A DNA stretch of 64,000 bases from JANDLT01 sp041743485 (GTDB taxonomy: Bacteria; Acidobacteriota; Blastocatellia; Pyrinomonadales; Pyrinomonadaceae). The notes beneath the pieces are model-generated. The model made no database searches. It was not told the DNA's origin and saw nothing but the letters and a program-made list of their open reading frames with translations. The DNA is taken from assembly GCA_041743485.1 (NCBI GenBank), contig JBGTMR010000184.1, positions 4,902-68,901 on the forward strand, written 5' to 3'. A program made the position numbers and the translations under genes. How positions within the stretch are numbered: position 1 is the stretch's first letter; each line of letters opens with the position of its first letter. This document shows, one piece after another, positions 8,883 to 17,621 of the stretch.

Positions 8883-9641
8883 TTAGATGTTCTGACCGCC
8901 GGAAACCTCTATGCGCTCGCCGTTGATCCAGCCGCCGCCGTCCGACAGCATCGCGGCAACCGCTCTGCCGATGTCGTCGGGCAGACCGACGCGACCGAGC
9001 GCGATGGTGGATGCCAGCATCTTGTTGACCTCCGGGTTATCGCGCACCGCGCCGCCGCCGAAGTCGGTCTCGATCACGCCGGGCGCAATGGTGTTGACCG
9101 TAATCCCGCGTGCGCCGAGTTCCTTGGCGAGGTAGCGCGTTAGCACCTCGACGCCGCCCTTCGCCACGGCGTATGCCGAGTAGCCGGGCAAGGTGAAGCG
9201 TGCGAGACCGGAAGAGATGTTGAGGATGCGTCCGCCGTCCGTCATCAACGGCAAAAGTTTTTGGGTCAGGAAGTAGGGACCCTTGAGATGAATCTTGATG
9301 AGTTGATCGAACTGCTCTTCGGTCGTCTCGGTGAACGCAGCGTTGATCCCGATCCCGGCGTTGTTGACGAGATAATCGAAGTCGGAGCGGTCGAATGTCT
9401 GCTGCAAACCAGACGACAAGGCGGAAGCGAAAGCCTCGAAACCGCGACTATCGCCGGTGTCGAGTTGGAGCATGATCGCGCGTGCGCCTCTCTCTTCAAC
9501 CTCGCGCACGACACTCATGGCTTCCGTCTCTTTGCTATGGAAAGTGCCGACAATGTTCACGCCTTGAGCGGCGAGGTGAAGTGCCATGCTGCGACCTAAG
9601 CCCCGGCTGGCTCCGGTGATGACCGCTACTTTTGCATTCAT
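8883..9641 (-). CDS. SDR-family oxidoreductase at the head of the pao operon
   Basis: The 252-residue protein has a complete classical SDR signature: TGASRGLG cofactor loop, NNAGIG, the catalytic Ser in LNISSGLAR, YAVAK (Tyr/Lys), APGVIETDF and the C-terminal GWINGERIEVSGGQNI. That ending is common in glucose/3-ketoacyl-type reductases. The substrate is unknown; its position before paoABC suggests interconversion of an alcohol or aldehyde substrate or product of the aldehyde oxidase. A promoter-like sequence and a direct-repeat operator lie about 160-230 bp upstream, so this gene is probably the first in a LytTR-controlled transcript. Confidence 0.92.
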   Translation of the reverse strand: MNAKVAVITGASRGLGRSMALHLAAQGVNIVGTFHSKETEAMSVVREVEERGARAIMLQLDTGDSRGFEAFASALSSGLQQTFDRSDFDYLVNNAGIGINAAFTETTEEQFDQLIKIHLKGPYFLTQKLLPLMTDGGRILNISSGLARFTLPGYSAYAVAKGGVEVLTRYLAKELGARGITVNTIAPGVIETDFGGGAVRDNPEVNKMLASTIALGRVGLPDDIGRAVAAMLSDGGGWINGERIEVSGGQNI

Positions 9642-9697
9642 CGTAAGGTTCCTAATGTTGTCGAGTTCAGAACGGCTGCGCTTCGACCTCAGACCTG

Positions 9698-10129
9698 TTA
9701 CGTCATGCGCCTACGCCCGCCGCCTATCGCCGGACGCCCGGCTTGTTGCGGACTATTCATCAATGATGCCGCCCTGCTACTGTGTAAATGTGCAAGCACT
9801 ATAAGGAGGCGAATGTACACACCCCAAGGGTTTTGTGACAAGCGGTGTGCGGGCGGTGACAAGCGGTAATTCTCTCCGCAGATCGGTAAGTTGCGCGGAT
9901 GCACACCGCTTAAAGCAGCCTCTGAAAGTAGACGATGTGCGCGCTCACTTTCGGCTCGCTGCTTTTGTCGAAGCTCATCCACCCACGCTTTGATCGTGAT
10001 GATTGTGCGGCGTGCGACTTCGCTTTCAGCTTGTTCGGCGGTCTTCGGTACTTTCGATACAGACCTTGTTCGGTGATCGCGTTCGTCGCGCTTCATAACC
10101 CTGACGTTCATTATTCCGTTCCTCATCAC
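9698..10129 (-). CDS. Doubtful 143-residue reading frame after the response regulator gene
   Basis: The frame starts at an ATG overlapping the response-regulator stop (ATGA), the arrangement of a translationally coupled gene. The N-terminal 75 residues are charged and could form helices (AWVDELRQKQRAESERAHR). The C-terminal half runs straight through the operator and promoter described at 9798-9867 and reads as low-quality protein. I recognise no family. It may be a short genuine gene, or chance coding opposite regulatory DNA. Confidence 0.25.
   Translation of the reverse strand: MMRNGIMNVRVMKRDERDHRTRSVSKVPKTAEQAESEVARRTIITIKAWVDELRQKQRAESERAHRLLSEAALSGVHPRNLPICGENYRLSPPAHRLSQNPWGVYIRLLIVLAHLHSSRAASLMNSPQQAGRPAIGGGRRRMT
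9798..9827 (-). promoter_or_regulatory. Sigma-70-type promoter for the SDR-paoABC operon
   Basis: Read on the minus strand, TTGGGG (9827-9822) and TATAGT (9803-9798) are separated by 18 bp. Transcription would begin near 9791, leaving a leader of about 150 bases before the SDR start. The poor -35 box beside a direct-repeat operator is what an activator-dependent promoter looks like. Confidence 0.55.
9836..9867 (-). promoter_or_regulatory. Direct-repeat operator, probable LytTR binding site 1
   Basis: Two identical 11-mers (minus strand ACCGCTTGTCA) lie at 9846-9836 and 9867-9857, exactly 21 bp apart, about two helical turns. LytTR regulators bind pairs of ~9-bp direct repeats with 12-13 bp between them, and ACCGCTTGT fits the published general LytTR half-site pattern at eight of nine positions. 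The proximal copy ends 8 bp before the predicted -35 box. A near-identical site occurs at 12168-12199. Confidence 0.7.
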
Positions 10130-10905
10130 TCATCACCGAGCGGGTGTTTCAAATTCTTGCGGTAGCGGCGGCTCAAGGTGAGATTCGTGCCGTCACGCAG
10201 AATCGTTCGGTACTGCCCCGCGAGTTGTGGCTGCATCTCGCGTATGCGTTTGATATGGACGATTGTCGAGCGGTGGATGCGCGCAAACTTCGCCGGATCG
10301 AGTTGCGCTTCGAGGTTGCCGATAGTCTCGCGCAACAAGTAAGCGGATTTGCCGAAGTGTAGCCGCACGTAGTTGCCGTAAGCCTCGATCCAATCTATCT
10401 CGTCGGCATTGCGGAACAGCACGCGCCCGCCCGTGCGGATGATGATGCGTTCAAGATGCGTAGAGCCTGCGCCGCTTGCCGCCTCCGGCATCGCGGTCGG
10501 TGAATCATCTTCCATCTGCGGAAAACTTTCGAGACGCAGCTTGGCGCGGGCGAGTGCTTTGGCGAAGCGTTCTTCATCGAACGGCTTGAGCAGGTAGTCG
10601 AGCGCGGCGGTGTCAAAGGCGCGCACGGCATACCGGTCATACGCGGTCAGAAAAATCACGACCGGAGTTTTGTCGGCACAAATGTCAGTCAGCACACCGA
10701 AGCCGTCTTTGCCCGGCATCTGTACGTCGAGAAAGAGTAGGTCGGGGCTTTGTTTTTCGATAGCGGCGACGGCTTCAAATCCGTCTTTGCATTCACCGAT
10801 CACGACGACATCTTCGTCCCGTTCGAGCAAGCGGCGCACGCGCTCGCGTGCGAACGGTTCATCGTCAACGACGAGCGCGCGTATCTTCTTCGTCTCACTT
10901 GTCAT
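10126..10905 (-). CDS. LytTR-family response regulator
   Basis: The 259-residue protein has a receiver domain (residues 8-125) with the acidic pair DD at 14-15, phosphoacceptor Asp 60 in LLFLDVQMPG and Lys 108 in YLLKPF. A linker with a Ser/Thr/Ala-rich stretch follows, then a LytTR DNA-binding domain (IDWIEAYGNYVRLH, FARIHRSTIVHIKRI, LSRRYRKNLK). Proteins of this class dimerise on direct repeats and activate transcription. The gene overlaps the sensor kinase gene by 11 bp. Candidate binding sites lie upstream of the SDR-pao operon and upstream of the kinase gene, so autoregulation plus control of pao is the simplest reading. Confidence 0.93.
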   Translation of the reverse strand: MTSETKKIRALVVDDEPFARERVRRLLERDEDVVVIGECKDGFEAVAAIEKQSPDLLFLDVQMPGKDGFGVLTDICADKTPVVIFLTAYDRYAVRAFDTAALDYLLKPFDEERFAKALARAKLRLESFPQMEDDSPTAMPEAASGAGSTHLERIIIRTGGRVLFRNADEIDWIEAYGNYVRLHFGKSAYLLRETIGNLEAQLDPAKFARIHRSTIVHIKRIREMQPQLAGQYRTILRDGTNLTLSRRYRKNLKHPLGDE

Positions 10906-12043
10906 CTTGCGTCCGGCTCGCCATTACGCGGTAGGGAATCGTCATCTCCGCTTCGACACCGCCGCCCGCAGCGTCGCGCAACTCGAAGCGGTGTCCGTCG
11001 GCATAGAGCTGTTCGAGCCGCTGACGAGTGTTTTGCAACCCGACGCCTTCGCGCACGCCTGTGGTCTGCCATCCGGCGGGCAAGCCCGTTCCGTCATCAC
11101 GAACCGAGACGCGCAACTTGTCGGCGTCGCGCTTAATGTTGATGTTAATCGTCCCTGCGCCGGGTTTGCGGGCGATGCCGTGCTTAATCGCGTTCTCGAC
11201 TAAAGGTTGCAGGATCATGTTCGGCAGACGCGCGTCGAGGCTCTGCGGATCAACATCTATATTGATCGTGAGCCGATCATGGAAGCGCATCCGCTCGATG
11301 TCGAGGTATTTCTCCAGAAATTCCAACTCCTGTTTGAGCGGCACTTCCTGCGTGCCCTGCGTCTCAAGCGCGAGCCGCAGCAAATCGCCCAAGCGTGCCA
11401 CCATGCGATCCGCTGCCTTCGTGTCGCGGTGCATAAGTTCGGAGATCGTGTTGAGCGTGTTGAAGAGGAAGTGCGGATGAAGCTGCATCTGCAAGGTCTG
11501 CAACTGTGCGCGGACAAGCTGCGCTTCGAGTTTGTGCGCTTGCGCCGCGAGCTTGTGCGCTTCCGCTTCGCGCTCGTGGTAGCGGCGAAAGTAGAACGTG
11601 CCGTGACTGATGCCGACGATGCCGACGTAGGTCAGCAGATTGAGGTGTATATGCTTCGTGAACAAGAATACGAATGATGACCGGAATGGGGTCTGAGCGT
11701 AGAACTCATTTCCGACCAATGCTTGCGTAGCTATTTGTATAACGAGATGCGTGAGCGAGAAGAGGGCGCACGCTGCCAAATGGAACACCAAAGCCGCGTG
11801 CCACCTCCCGCGCTCGAAGCGGAAGCGGCGTGCGAGACTGAAGATGAGCGGCGTCATTGCCGCCCAGATGTACCAGTTGCCGAACGACCAGAGCAGCACG
11901 TCCGACCAGCTTTTTTTATCCCCGCTCGCCTCGTAAAAGAAGTATGACTGACTGGCGAAAACAAGTGCCAGAAGCGTGCAGACACCTAAAACGAGCAGTG
12001 TTCCCCACCGATTTGCTTTTGCGCCTCTCGCTTCACTTCGCAT
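10895..12043 (-). CDS. LytS-type membrane sensor histidine kinase
   Basis: The protein has 382 residues from the ATG at 12043 (TAAGG about 9 bases upstream); an ATG at 12085 would add 14 residues without a better ribosome site. Four hydrophobic segments in the first 150 residues form the sensor region without an obvious extracellular domain. A coiled, Ala/His/Lys-rich connector (HKLAAQAHKLEAQ) leads to the phosphoacceptor box QLHPHFLFNTLN of the LytS/His_kinase family. The ATPase has its N-box at LQPLVENAIKHGI and a G-box at VRDDGTGL. It forms an overlapping operon with the response regulator. The signal is unknown. Confidence 0.92.
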   Translation of the reverse strand: MRSEARGAKANRWGTLLVLGVCTLLALVFASQSYFFYEASGDKKSWSDVLLWSFGNWYIWAAMTPLIFSLARRFRFERGRWHAALVFHLAACALFSLTHLVIQIATQALVGNEFYAQTPFRSSFVFLFTKHIHLNLLTYVGIVGISHGTFYFRRYHEREAEAHKLAAQAHKLEAQLVRAQLQTLQMQLHPHFLFNTLNTISELMHRDTKAADRMVARLGDLLRLALETQGTQEVPLKQELEFLEKYLDIERMRFHDRLTINIDVDPQSLDARLPNMILQPLVENAIKHGIARKPGAGTININIKRDADKLRVSVRDDGTGLPAGWQTTGVREGVGLQNTRQRLEQLYADGHRFELRDAAGGGVEAEMTIPYRVMASRTQDDK

Positions 12044-12167
12044 CGTTTTTACCTTACCACCCGCTTTTAGCCTTCGTAATCTCATGCATCAATTTCGCTG
12101 ATCTCAATGACGTTGCGGTGTAAGACGGAAGTGGCGTGAATGATGATGTCATCTCGACAAAGTTATG

Positions 12168-12199
12168 TGACAAGCGGTGAGCAGGCGGTGACGAGCGGT
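12168..12199 (-). promoter_or_regulatory. Direct-repeat operator, probable LytTR binding site 2
   Basis: The 11-mers at 12168-12178 and 12189-12199 differ at one base and have the same 21-bp period as the site at 9836-9867; the two 32-bp sites match at all but three positions. It lies 125 bp upstream of the kinase start. A TTGTCG hexamer follows at the right distance for a -35 box, but I see no convincing -10 box. Confidence 0.65.
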
Positions 12200-12306
12200 G
12201 TCATCAAATGGTCTCTAGCACAAACAATCACCCGCTTCTTCAGCCGTCATTCCAGCGCGCACGACCGTGCCTACGCAACGCTTGCCGTCACACAGCTTAT
12301 GTTCCT

Positions 12307-12756
12307 TCACCTCGATTGCCCGCCAGTTTGTCCGGTGATTCGTTTTTGCTCTAGCAAGTACGCTGTGCCGAGCAGCGCGAAGATAACGATGTCCATCGCT
12401 AATTGACCGGGAAGACCGAGCAGCGTCGGGACATTGGCAGCGAACTCTGGATCAACTGCCGCGACGCCGGGGAACAGGAAGGCGAGCAACTGCGTCGCGT
12501 AGTAGAGCGAGGCGAACAAAATGGCGAGGCTGACATTCGATTGTTCATCTCCCCCACGCCTGCCCCAGAGAAAGTAGAGCGTGAGCGCGCCTAGAACCGG
12601 ACCGAACGCCATCGTCTGCGCGTTGTGGTACTTGGCGTGCGGCGTCCAGCGCGGGTTATAGATGTGCGTCTCGTTCCAGTCCGCGAAGAACGGGGCAAAA
12701 ATCGTAAACAGTGCGATCAGCGTGACGATCCACACTCCTATCTTCAAACCTTTCAC
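12307..12756 (-). CDS. Small four-helix integral membrane protein of unknown function
   Basis: The protein has 149 residues with four hydrophobic helices at roughly 5-25, 50-65, 77-97 and 112-137. A polar segment (ADWNETHIYNPRWTPHAKYH) with three His residues follows the first helix, and the tail is short and basic. The pattern fits small conserved membrane proteins sometimes annotated as DUF6640-like, but I cannot confirm the family. It is co-oriented with the two-component genes and separated from them by the 220-bp region holding LytTR site 2. Confidence 0.75.
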   Translation of the reverse strand: MKGLKIGVWIVTLIALFTIFAPFFADWNETHIYNPRWTPHAKYHNAQTMAFGPVLGALTLYFLWGRRGGDEQSNVSLAILFASLYYATQLLAFLFPGVAAVDPEFAANVPTLLGLPGQLAMDIVIFALLGTAYLLEQKRITGQTGGQSR

Positions 12757-12873
12757 TTGTCATCCTCCTGATTGCCGGGTTGCGTGTTTGAATTGCAACT
12801 AAGTAATTATCTCCGGCTCAGTTTCATAAATCATCTTCAACTGGAGAATTAGTAAAACTAGGCTGCAAATTCT

Positions 12874-13440
12874 CTAGGCGTGCGGCAGCATCTCCGTTTT
12901 ATATTTTGACAAAAGAGCTTCGGTTTTCGCTTTTAACGCCGCCTGTGCTGCCTCGTCGAGTTTGGGCGGCGGCGTTGTCCGGCTCGCTACGGGGACGCCG
13001 ACTTCCATAAAAAACTCATCCTGACCCGCAGGCGCGCAAATGCACAGCAGGTGCGCCGCTTTGTCGGATTTGTTTTGAAATTGGTGCGGCGCGTTTGCCG
13101 GAATATTGACGGTCTCGCCAATTCGCACTGTTGATTTTTCGCCGCGAAAAGTGGTTTCAATCTCGCCCTCTAAAACGGTGAACGATTCCTCGAAATCGTG
13201 GCGATGCGGTGGAGGTCCGCCGCCGGGCGGGACGTGCATATCAATCAGGCAGTATTGACCGCCTGTGTCTTTGCCCGATAAAAGAATCGTGTAGGTATCT
13301 CCGACCAAACCTATGTGCGGCAAACTCCCGTGTTCGTTTGGTTTTGCAATCGTGAGGCTACGCTGTAAGTCGTCGGGTGGCAGCGGCGCGATTGCCGGTA
13401 TTGATTTTCCTTCGCTCGTTTTTGATTTCACTTCAGACAT
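12874..13440 (-). CDS. Cupin-domain protein
   Basis: The 188-residue protein starts at 13440 behind AGGAG. It has both cupin motifs: PPPHRHDFEESFTVLEGEIE (two His and a Glu for metal) and VNIPANAPHQF (the third His). A single small-barrel cupin of this type may be a metal-dependent enzyme or a binding protein. The C-terminal 40 residues are an Ala/Lys-rich helix. The neighbours are NmrA-like proteins and the membrane protein, so a role in the same small-molecule metabolism is possible; the substrate is unknown. Confidence 0.88.
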   Translation of the reverse strand: MSEVKSKTSEGKSIPAIAPLPPDDLQRSLTIAKPNEHGSLPHIGLVGDTYTILLSGKDTGGQYCLIDMHVPPGGGPPPHRHDFEESFTVLEGEIETTFRGEKSTVRIGETVNIPANAPHQFQNKSDKAAHLLCICAPAGQDEFFMEVGVPVASRTTPPPKLDEAAQAALKAKTEALLSKYKTEMLPHA

Positions 13441-13568
13441 TTTGTTGTTCTCCTATTTTTTTGACTTCACCTCAGCCGATGTCCGCCGTCGCGCTCTCAA
13501 AAATTTGAGATTGTGTCGTTGGTTTCTGTCGCTGAAATCGTCATAGTCGTTCGCTCTTTCGTTCGGCA

Positions 13569-14468
13569 CTAATGCGATTGTCCTCTTACCCGCCCCTGCA
13601 CGCTCGTCCAACGCAAGTCCGGGTAACGGTCGTTATCGAGTGGGTCGAGTTTGCCGCGACCCTCGAACATGTCACGCATGTACTCCATACCTTGCCATAC
13701 CGGAAACACTGATTGACGTTGCGGCGCAACGAACTTGACGAGCCGGATCAGCACGCCGAGCGAACCCGTGCCGCCGACGCGCAACGTCCGGTATCGTTGA
13801 CCTGTGATGTCGCTCATCACGCAGGCAATGTCGCGTGCGCTGACCGAGTCGCCAGCGATCCGCAGTATTAGCGGTGTCTTGTCGTCAAGCGCGGCGGCGG
13901 CGGTGTAAGCGGCAACGTCGTCTTTGGTGGTGAAGTCGAGCAACTGATCGGCATCGCCCCAGTAGATCACACGGCGCAGTCGCTTCTGGATGATAGGCAT
14001 CTCGGCTCCGAGCATGTCCATGAACGCGCCGTTGAGGATTGATGTCACCTTAATCTGTGACTGGTCGGCGCGCGTCATGAACTCGCGGCGGAGGTCTAGG
14101 TTGCGGTTGTTACCCGGCGTCGTTTTGGTGAAGTCGAGCGAGAAATCCGACGAGATGAAACGCCCCACGCCCGCTTTGACGGCGGCATTGAGCAACACGC
14201 CTTGGCGCTCGACGATTACGTTTTGAAGACCGTTGAGGGCGGAGACGACGCAGGATGCGCCAGCGCACGCTGCGGCGACCGAGACGATGTCGTTCACGTC
14301 GGCATTTGTGGTCGTCGCGCCGAGCGCGGCGACCCGCGCTCTGTCGGCGTCTGACGCATCCGTTCGCATTAGTGCCCGCAGACTTGCGCCACTGGCGACG
14401 AGTGACTTTGCGATGCGCCCGCCGAGATCGCCCGCAGCACCGGCGAGAAGAATGATTGGTGTATTCAT
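13569..14468 (-). CDS. NmrA-like NAD(P)-binding oxidoreductase
   Basis: The protein has 299 residues from the ATG at 14468 (MNTPIILLAGAAGDLGG). The Rossmann loop GAAGDLGGRIAKSL and the body (CVVSALNGLQ, RFISSDFSLDFTKT, NGAFMDMLG) match NmrA/isoflavone-reductase-like atypical SDRs that bind NAD(P). The end LDNDRYPDLRWTSVQ resembles that of the upstream paralogue (LQNDRYPDLKLDS). The frame is open a further 77 codons upstream and overlaps the previous gene; that extension has its own protein-like segment (MTPEQFLHYGVDFLPGADPF) and may be the remnant of another gene. Confidence 0.85.
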   Translation of the reverse strand: MNTPIILLAGAAGDLGGRIAKSLVASGASLRALMRTDASDADRARVAALGATTTNADVNDIVSVAAACAGASCVVSALNGLQNVIVERQGVLLNAAVKAGVGRFISSDFSLDFTKTTPGNNRNLDLRREFMTRADQSQIKVTSILNGAFMDMLGAEMPIIQKRLRRVIYWGDADQLLDFTTKDDVAAYTAAAALDDKTPLILRIAGDSVSARDIACVMSDITGQRYRTLRVGGTGSLGVLIRLVKFVAPQRQSVFPVWQGMEYMRDMFEGRGKLDPLDNDRYPDLRWTSVQGRVRGQSH

Positions 14469-14625
14469 ATTTGTACGCTCATATTTGTAACTCGCCGAAT
14501 CAATCAGCGTCCGTTGGAACGCAAACGGGTCAGCCCCCGGCAGAAAGTCCACGCCGTAGTGCAGGAACTGTTCGGGCGTCATCGTCGTTGGCGGCGTCAA
14601 CCCTTTGGGCGGAATGACGATCTCT

Positions 14626-15567
14626 TTATCGCTGTCCTCCTGCTTGTTGCGAAGCCGCTCTGGGCAGTGAGCGCGCGGCGAACTCGGCGAAGCTGTCAAG
14701 TTTCAAGTCAGGGTAGCGGTCGTTTTGAAGATCAGTCAAAGCGGTCTGACCCGTCAGCATGTAAAGCTGATAGGCGAGCATCACGACTTTGAACGGGTTG
14801 GACGTGTCTTGCTTTGCCTTCGCCATCGCCGCGCGCAAATCGGCTTCCGAGCCGAGCGAGCGACGCTCGAACGTGCGTCCCGTCTGTGCTTCAATCACCT
14901 TCGTCGCGTCGAGGATTGATACACGCTCGCCAGCGAAAGCAAACTTGCCAGCGGGAACGCTTTCGTCAACCGCAACCCGCGCCACCATCCGCGCGGTGTC
15001 TTCGACGCTGGTGACTTCAATCGGACGTGTGCCGTCACCCCAGAAACTGACGATGCCTGCGTCGTAGTCAATCGCGCCCGCGCCGGGTTTGAACATCTCC
15101 ATGAATGCGCCGTTGAGAATGTGAACCGACTCAATACCCGTCTTCGCAATTCCTTCATCGGCGTTGCGGCGCAAATCAAACATCAAATGCTCACCCGGAG
15201 TCGCCTTGAACAAGTCGAGTGCAAAGTCTGACGGCAGGATGCGCCGCACGCCGTTGCGCTTCCCGGCTTCCGCCAAAGCGACCTGTCCGTTGACAATCAC
15301 ATCTGCTCCGCCCTGTACCGCCGACACAATCACGTCAACGCCCTCGGTCGCACGCTCAAGCGAAGCAGGGTCGGCGAGGTCGCCTTCGACGACCTGCGCG
15401 CCGCCGTCGAGCAGCGGTTTCAGCGTGTCCTTGTTTTTCGCGTCATCAGCCGCGCCAGCGCGCAGCATAAGTCGAAGGCGCGTGTCCGCACGGTCAAGCA
15501 GGTGGCGGGCGATGCGTGAGCCGAGCATCCCGGATGCGCCGACCAATAGAGTTGTCTGAGTCTTCAT
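14626..15567 (-). CDS. NmrA-like NAD(P)-binding oxidoreductase
   Basis: The 313-residue protein starts at 15567 behind AAGGA. The cofactor loop is VGASGMLGSRIARHLL. The NmrA-type body includes VVEGDLADPASLERA, ILPSDFALDLFKATPGEH and LNGAFMEMF, and the same motifs recur in the downstream gene at 13569-14468, so the two are tandem paralogues. These proteins are either ketone/phenylcoumaran-type reductases or redox sensors that bind NAD(P) without catalysis. No classical Tyr-Lys pair is evident. Confidence 0.88.
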   Translation of the reverse strand: MKTQTTLLVGASGMLGSRIARHLLDRADTRLRLMLRAGAADDAKNKDTLKPLLDGGAQVVEGDLADPASLERATEGVDVIVSAVQGGADVIVNGQVALAEAGKRNGVRRILPSDFALDLFKATPGEHLMFDLRRNADEGIAKTGIESVHILNGAFMEMFKPGAGAIDYDAGIVSFWGDGTRPIEVTSVEDTARMVARVAVDESVPAGKFAFAGERVSILDATKVIEAQTGRTFERRSLGSEADLRAAMAKAKQDTSNPFKVVMLAYQLYMLTGQTALTDLQNDRYPDLKLDSFAEFAARSLPRAASQQAGGQR

Positions 15568-15614
15568 AAATATCCTTTTCGTAGTTCAACACAAATCACT
15601 GTGGATGTTCTCGC

Positions 15615-17018
15615 GTGTGTGCGCGCGCGCGCCGATTGTGGGCGCATAAATTTCGTTACCGATGCTGTCAACCATTGCGCGTGTTCACCAGCCGAACGAC
15701 TCAGACCGTCGCGTGTTCAGCGCACGCGCGTCTTGCGAAGCCGTTGCGTCGAGCGTTCTCTGTACGCGCCCCCTGCTCTTTCGCATCTCACGGCGTGCGC
15801 TCAACGCTCCCGCGTGGTCGAAGAATCCCTCGACGAGCGGCGAGAACATCGCTCGGTGTTGTAGGCATCGTGCGCGCGAGCGAAAACGCTTTCACGGAAG
15901 AGGATGCGGTGTTACTCACGCAGGTCGCTCAACAGGTGGCGATTGCGGTCGAGAACGCGCTCGCGTTTCGTGAAATTGAAACACTCAAGAACAAACTCAA
16001 AGAAGAAAAGCTCTACCTTGAGGAAGAGGTTCGCGCCAAACACAACTTCGAGGAAATCATCGGGCAAAGCACCACTCTCAAGCGCGCGTTACAAGATGTG
16101 GAGACGGTCGCGCCGACCGACTCGAATGTTTTGATTTGCGGCGAAACCGGCACGGGCAAGGAACTCATCGCCCACGCGATTCATAACTTGAGCGGGCGAA
16201 GCAAGCGCACGCTCGTTAAAGTTAACTGCGCGGCGATTCCAACGGGCTTACTGGAAAGCGAATTATTCGGTCATGAGAAGGGCGCGTTCACCGGCGCAAT
16301 TGAGCGACGCATCGGACGCTTCGAGACGGCGCAAGGCGGCACGATCTTTCTCGATGAAGTCGAAGACATCCCACTCGAATTGCAATCAAAACTGCTGCGC
16401 GTGATACAGGAAAGAGAGTTCGAGCGATTGGGGAGTTCGCGCACGATCCGTGTTGATGTTCGCATCGTCGCTGCCACGAACGCCGATCTCGCTGGGTTAG
16501 TGGCGGAAAAGAAGTTTCGGAGCGACCTGTACTATCGCCTCAACGTCTTTCCGATTACCTTGCCGCCCCTTCGTGAGCGGCGCGAAGACATTCCGCTCTT
16601 GGTGCGTTTCTTCACGCACAAGTTTGCACGGCAGATGAAGCGACAGATAGAAAAGATTCCATCTGTGACGATGGCGGCTCTCACGGCTTATCACTATCCG
16701 GGCAACATCCGTGAGCTACAAAACATGATCGAGCGCGGGGTAATTCTCTCGCGCGGTCGCACGCTTGACCTGCCTCTGAGCGAGTTGAATCTCTCAACCA
16801 AGTCAGTGCAAGCGGAGTCGCCGGAGAACGGTCATACTCCGGTTCAGAGTGACGGCTTAACACTCGAAGCGGTCGAGCGCGAACACATCCTGCGCGTCTT
16901 GCGCGAGTCGGATTGGGTGATCGGCGGCGCGACCGGAGCCGCCGCGCGACTTGGCATCAACCGCACTACACTCAACACCCGGCTGCACAAGCTCGGCATC
17001 TCTCGCCCACGTCAATGA
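15615..17018 (+). CDS. Sigma-54-dependent transcriptional activator with a truncated GAF sensor
   Basis: The protein part begins near 15858 with the end of a GAF domain (LGVVGIVRASENAFTEEDAV, then QVAIAVENALAFREIE). Next come a coiled-coil linker and a full AAA+ domain: Walker A GETGTGKE, the sigma-54 contact loop GAFTGA, Walker B GGTIFLDEVED and the RFRSDLYYRLNVFP-like region. A Fis-type helix-turn-helix ends it (GGATGAAARLGINRTTLNTR). The first 80 residues of the open frame are Arg/Ser-rich and unlike a protein domain in any of the three frames, so most of the GAF sensor has been lost. It may be constitutive or dead. It is divergent from the NmrA operon. Confidence 0.8.
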   Translation: MCARARRLWAHKFRYRCCQPLRVFTSRTTQTVACSAHARLAKPLRRAFSVRAPCSFASHGVRSTLPRGRRIPRRAARTSLGVVGIVRASENAFTEEDAVLLTQVAQQVAIAVENALAFREIETLKNKLKEEKLYLEEEVRAKHNFEEIIGQSTTLKRALQDVETVAPTDSNVLICGETGTGKELIAHAIHNLSGRSKRTLVKVNCAAIPTGLLESELFGHEKGAFTGAIERRIGRFETAQGGTIFLDEVEDIPLELQSKLLRVIQEREFERLGSSRTIRVDVRIVAATNADLAGLVAEKKFRSDLYYRLNVFPITLPPLRERREDIPLLVRFFTHKFARQMKRQIEKIPSVTMAALTAYHYPGNIRELQNMIERGVILSRGRTLDLPLSELNLSTKSVQAESPENGHTPVQSDGLTLEAVEREHILRVLRESDWVIGGATGAAARLGINRTTLNTRLHKLGISRPRQ

Positions 17019-17238
17019 CCGTATGCAGGGAAATGTCCGACGCTTTGAAAATCGCCCGACGCTACAAGCGGCATCCTGCTTTCAAAAAGGGGCGCAAGAT
17101 GACTTAACATCCCGCGCCCTTGAGTGATCTTCAATCTTCAGTATTTCAGTTCCCGCGCGCCTCAAAGATGTCGCCAAGCAACAGTACGCGGTCTAGTTTC
17201 TCCGCGCTTGGCTGAAGTTACCTGCACACTCTTTCTCA

Positions 17239-17598
17239 TCAAGCAGTTTGCGCCAAAAGATTTTCCTTCCACACATCAGCCACGATTTCATAAGAACGGA
17301 GCCTTGCCGTGTGATCGAAAATCATCGAGTTAAGCATCAACTCATCGGCGTCTGTGTCCGCCAGAAGTTTTTGCAAACCACTTTTCACCGCCGCCGCGCT
17401 GCCGATTATCGAACCGCCCAAACGAGATTCGACAGCCGCCTTTTCCCCCGCCGTCCATAACTCGTTCATGTTCTCAACAGGCGGCTGCATTTCGCCCGGT
17501 GTGCCACGCATCAACCGTAGAAAAGCCTGAAACTGCGTCGTCGCCAGAAACTGCGCTTCCCGGTCAGTCTCGGCGGCGATGCAGTTTATCGCCAGCAT
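17239..17598 (-). pseudogene. C-terminal fragment of an LLM-class flavin-dependent oxidoreductase
   Basis: The 119 residues read as the last third of a luciferase-like monooxygenase of about 330 residues: REAQFLATTQFQAFLRLMRG, GEMQPPVENMNELW, and the near-terminal GADELML-type segment here DTDADELMLNSMIFDHTARL. The FMN-binding barrel start is absent, and the sequence begins abruptly next to the stop of the neighbouring NmrA-like gene at 17622. It is a 5'-deleted remnant rather than a working gene. Confidence 0.75.
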
Positions 17599-17621
17599 CG
17601 CATACGGGTTTTCTAATTTTT

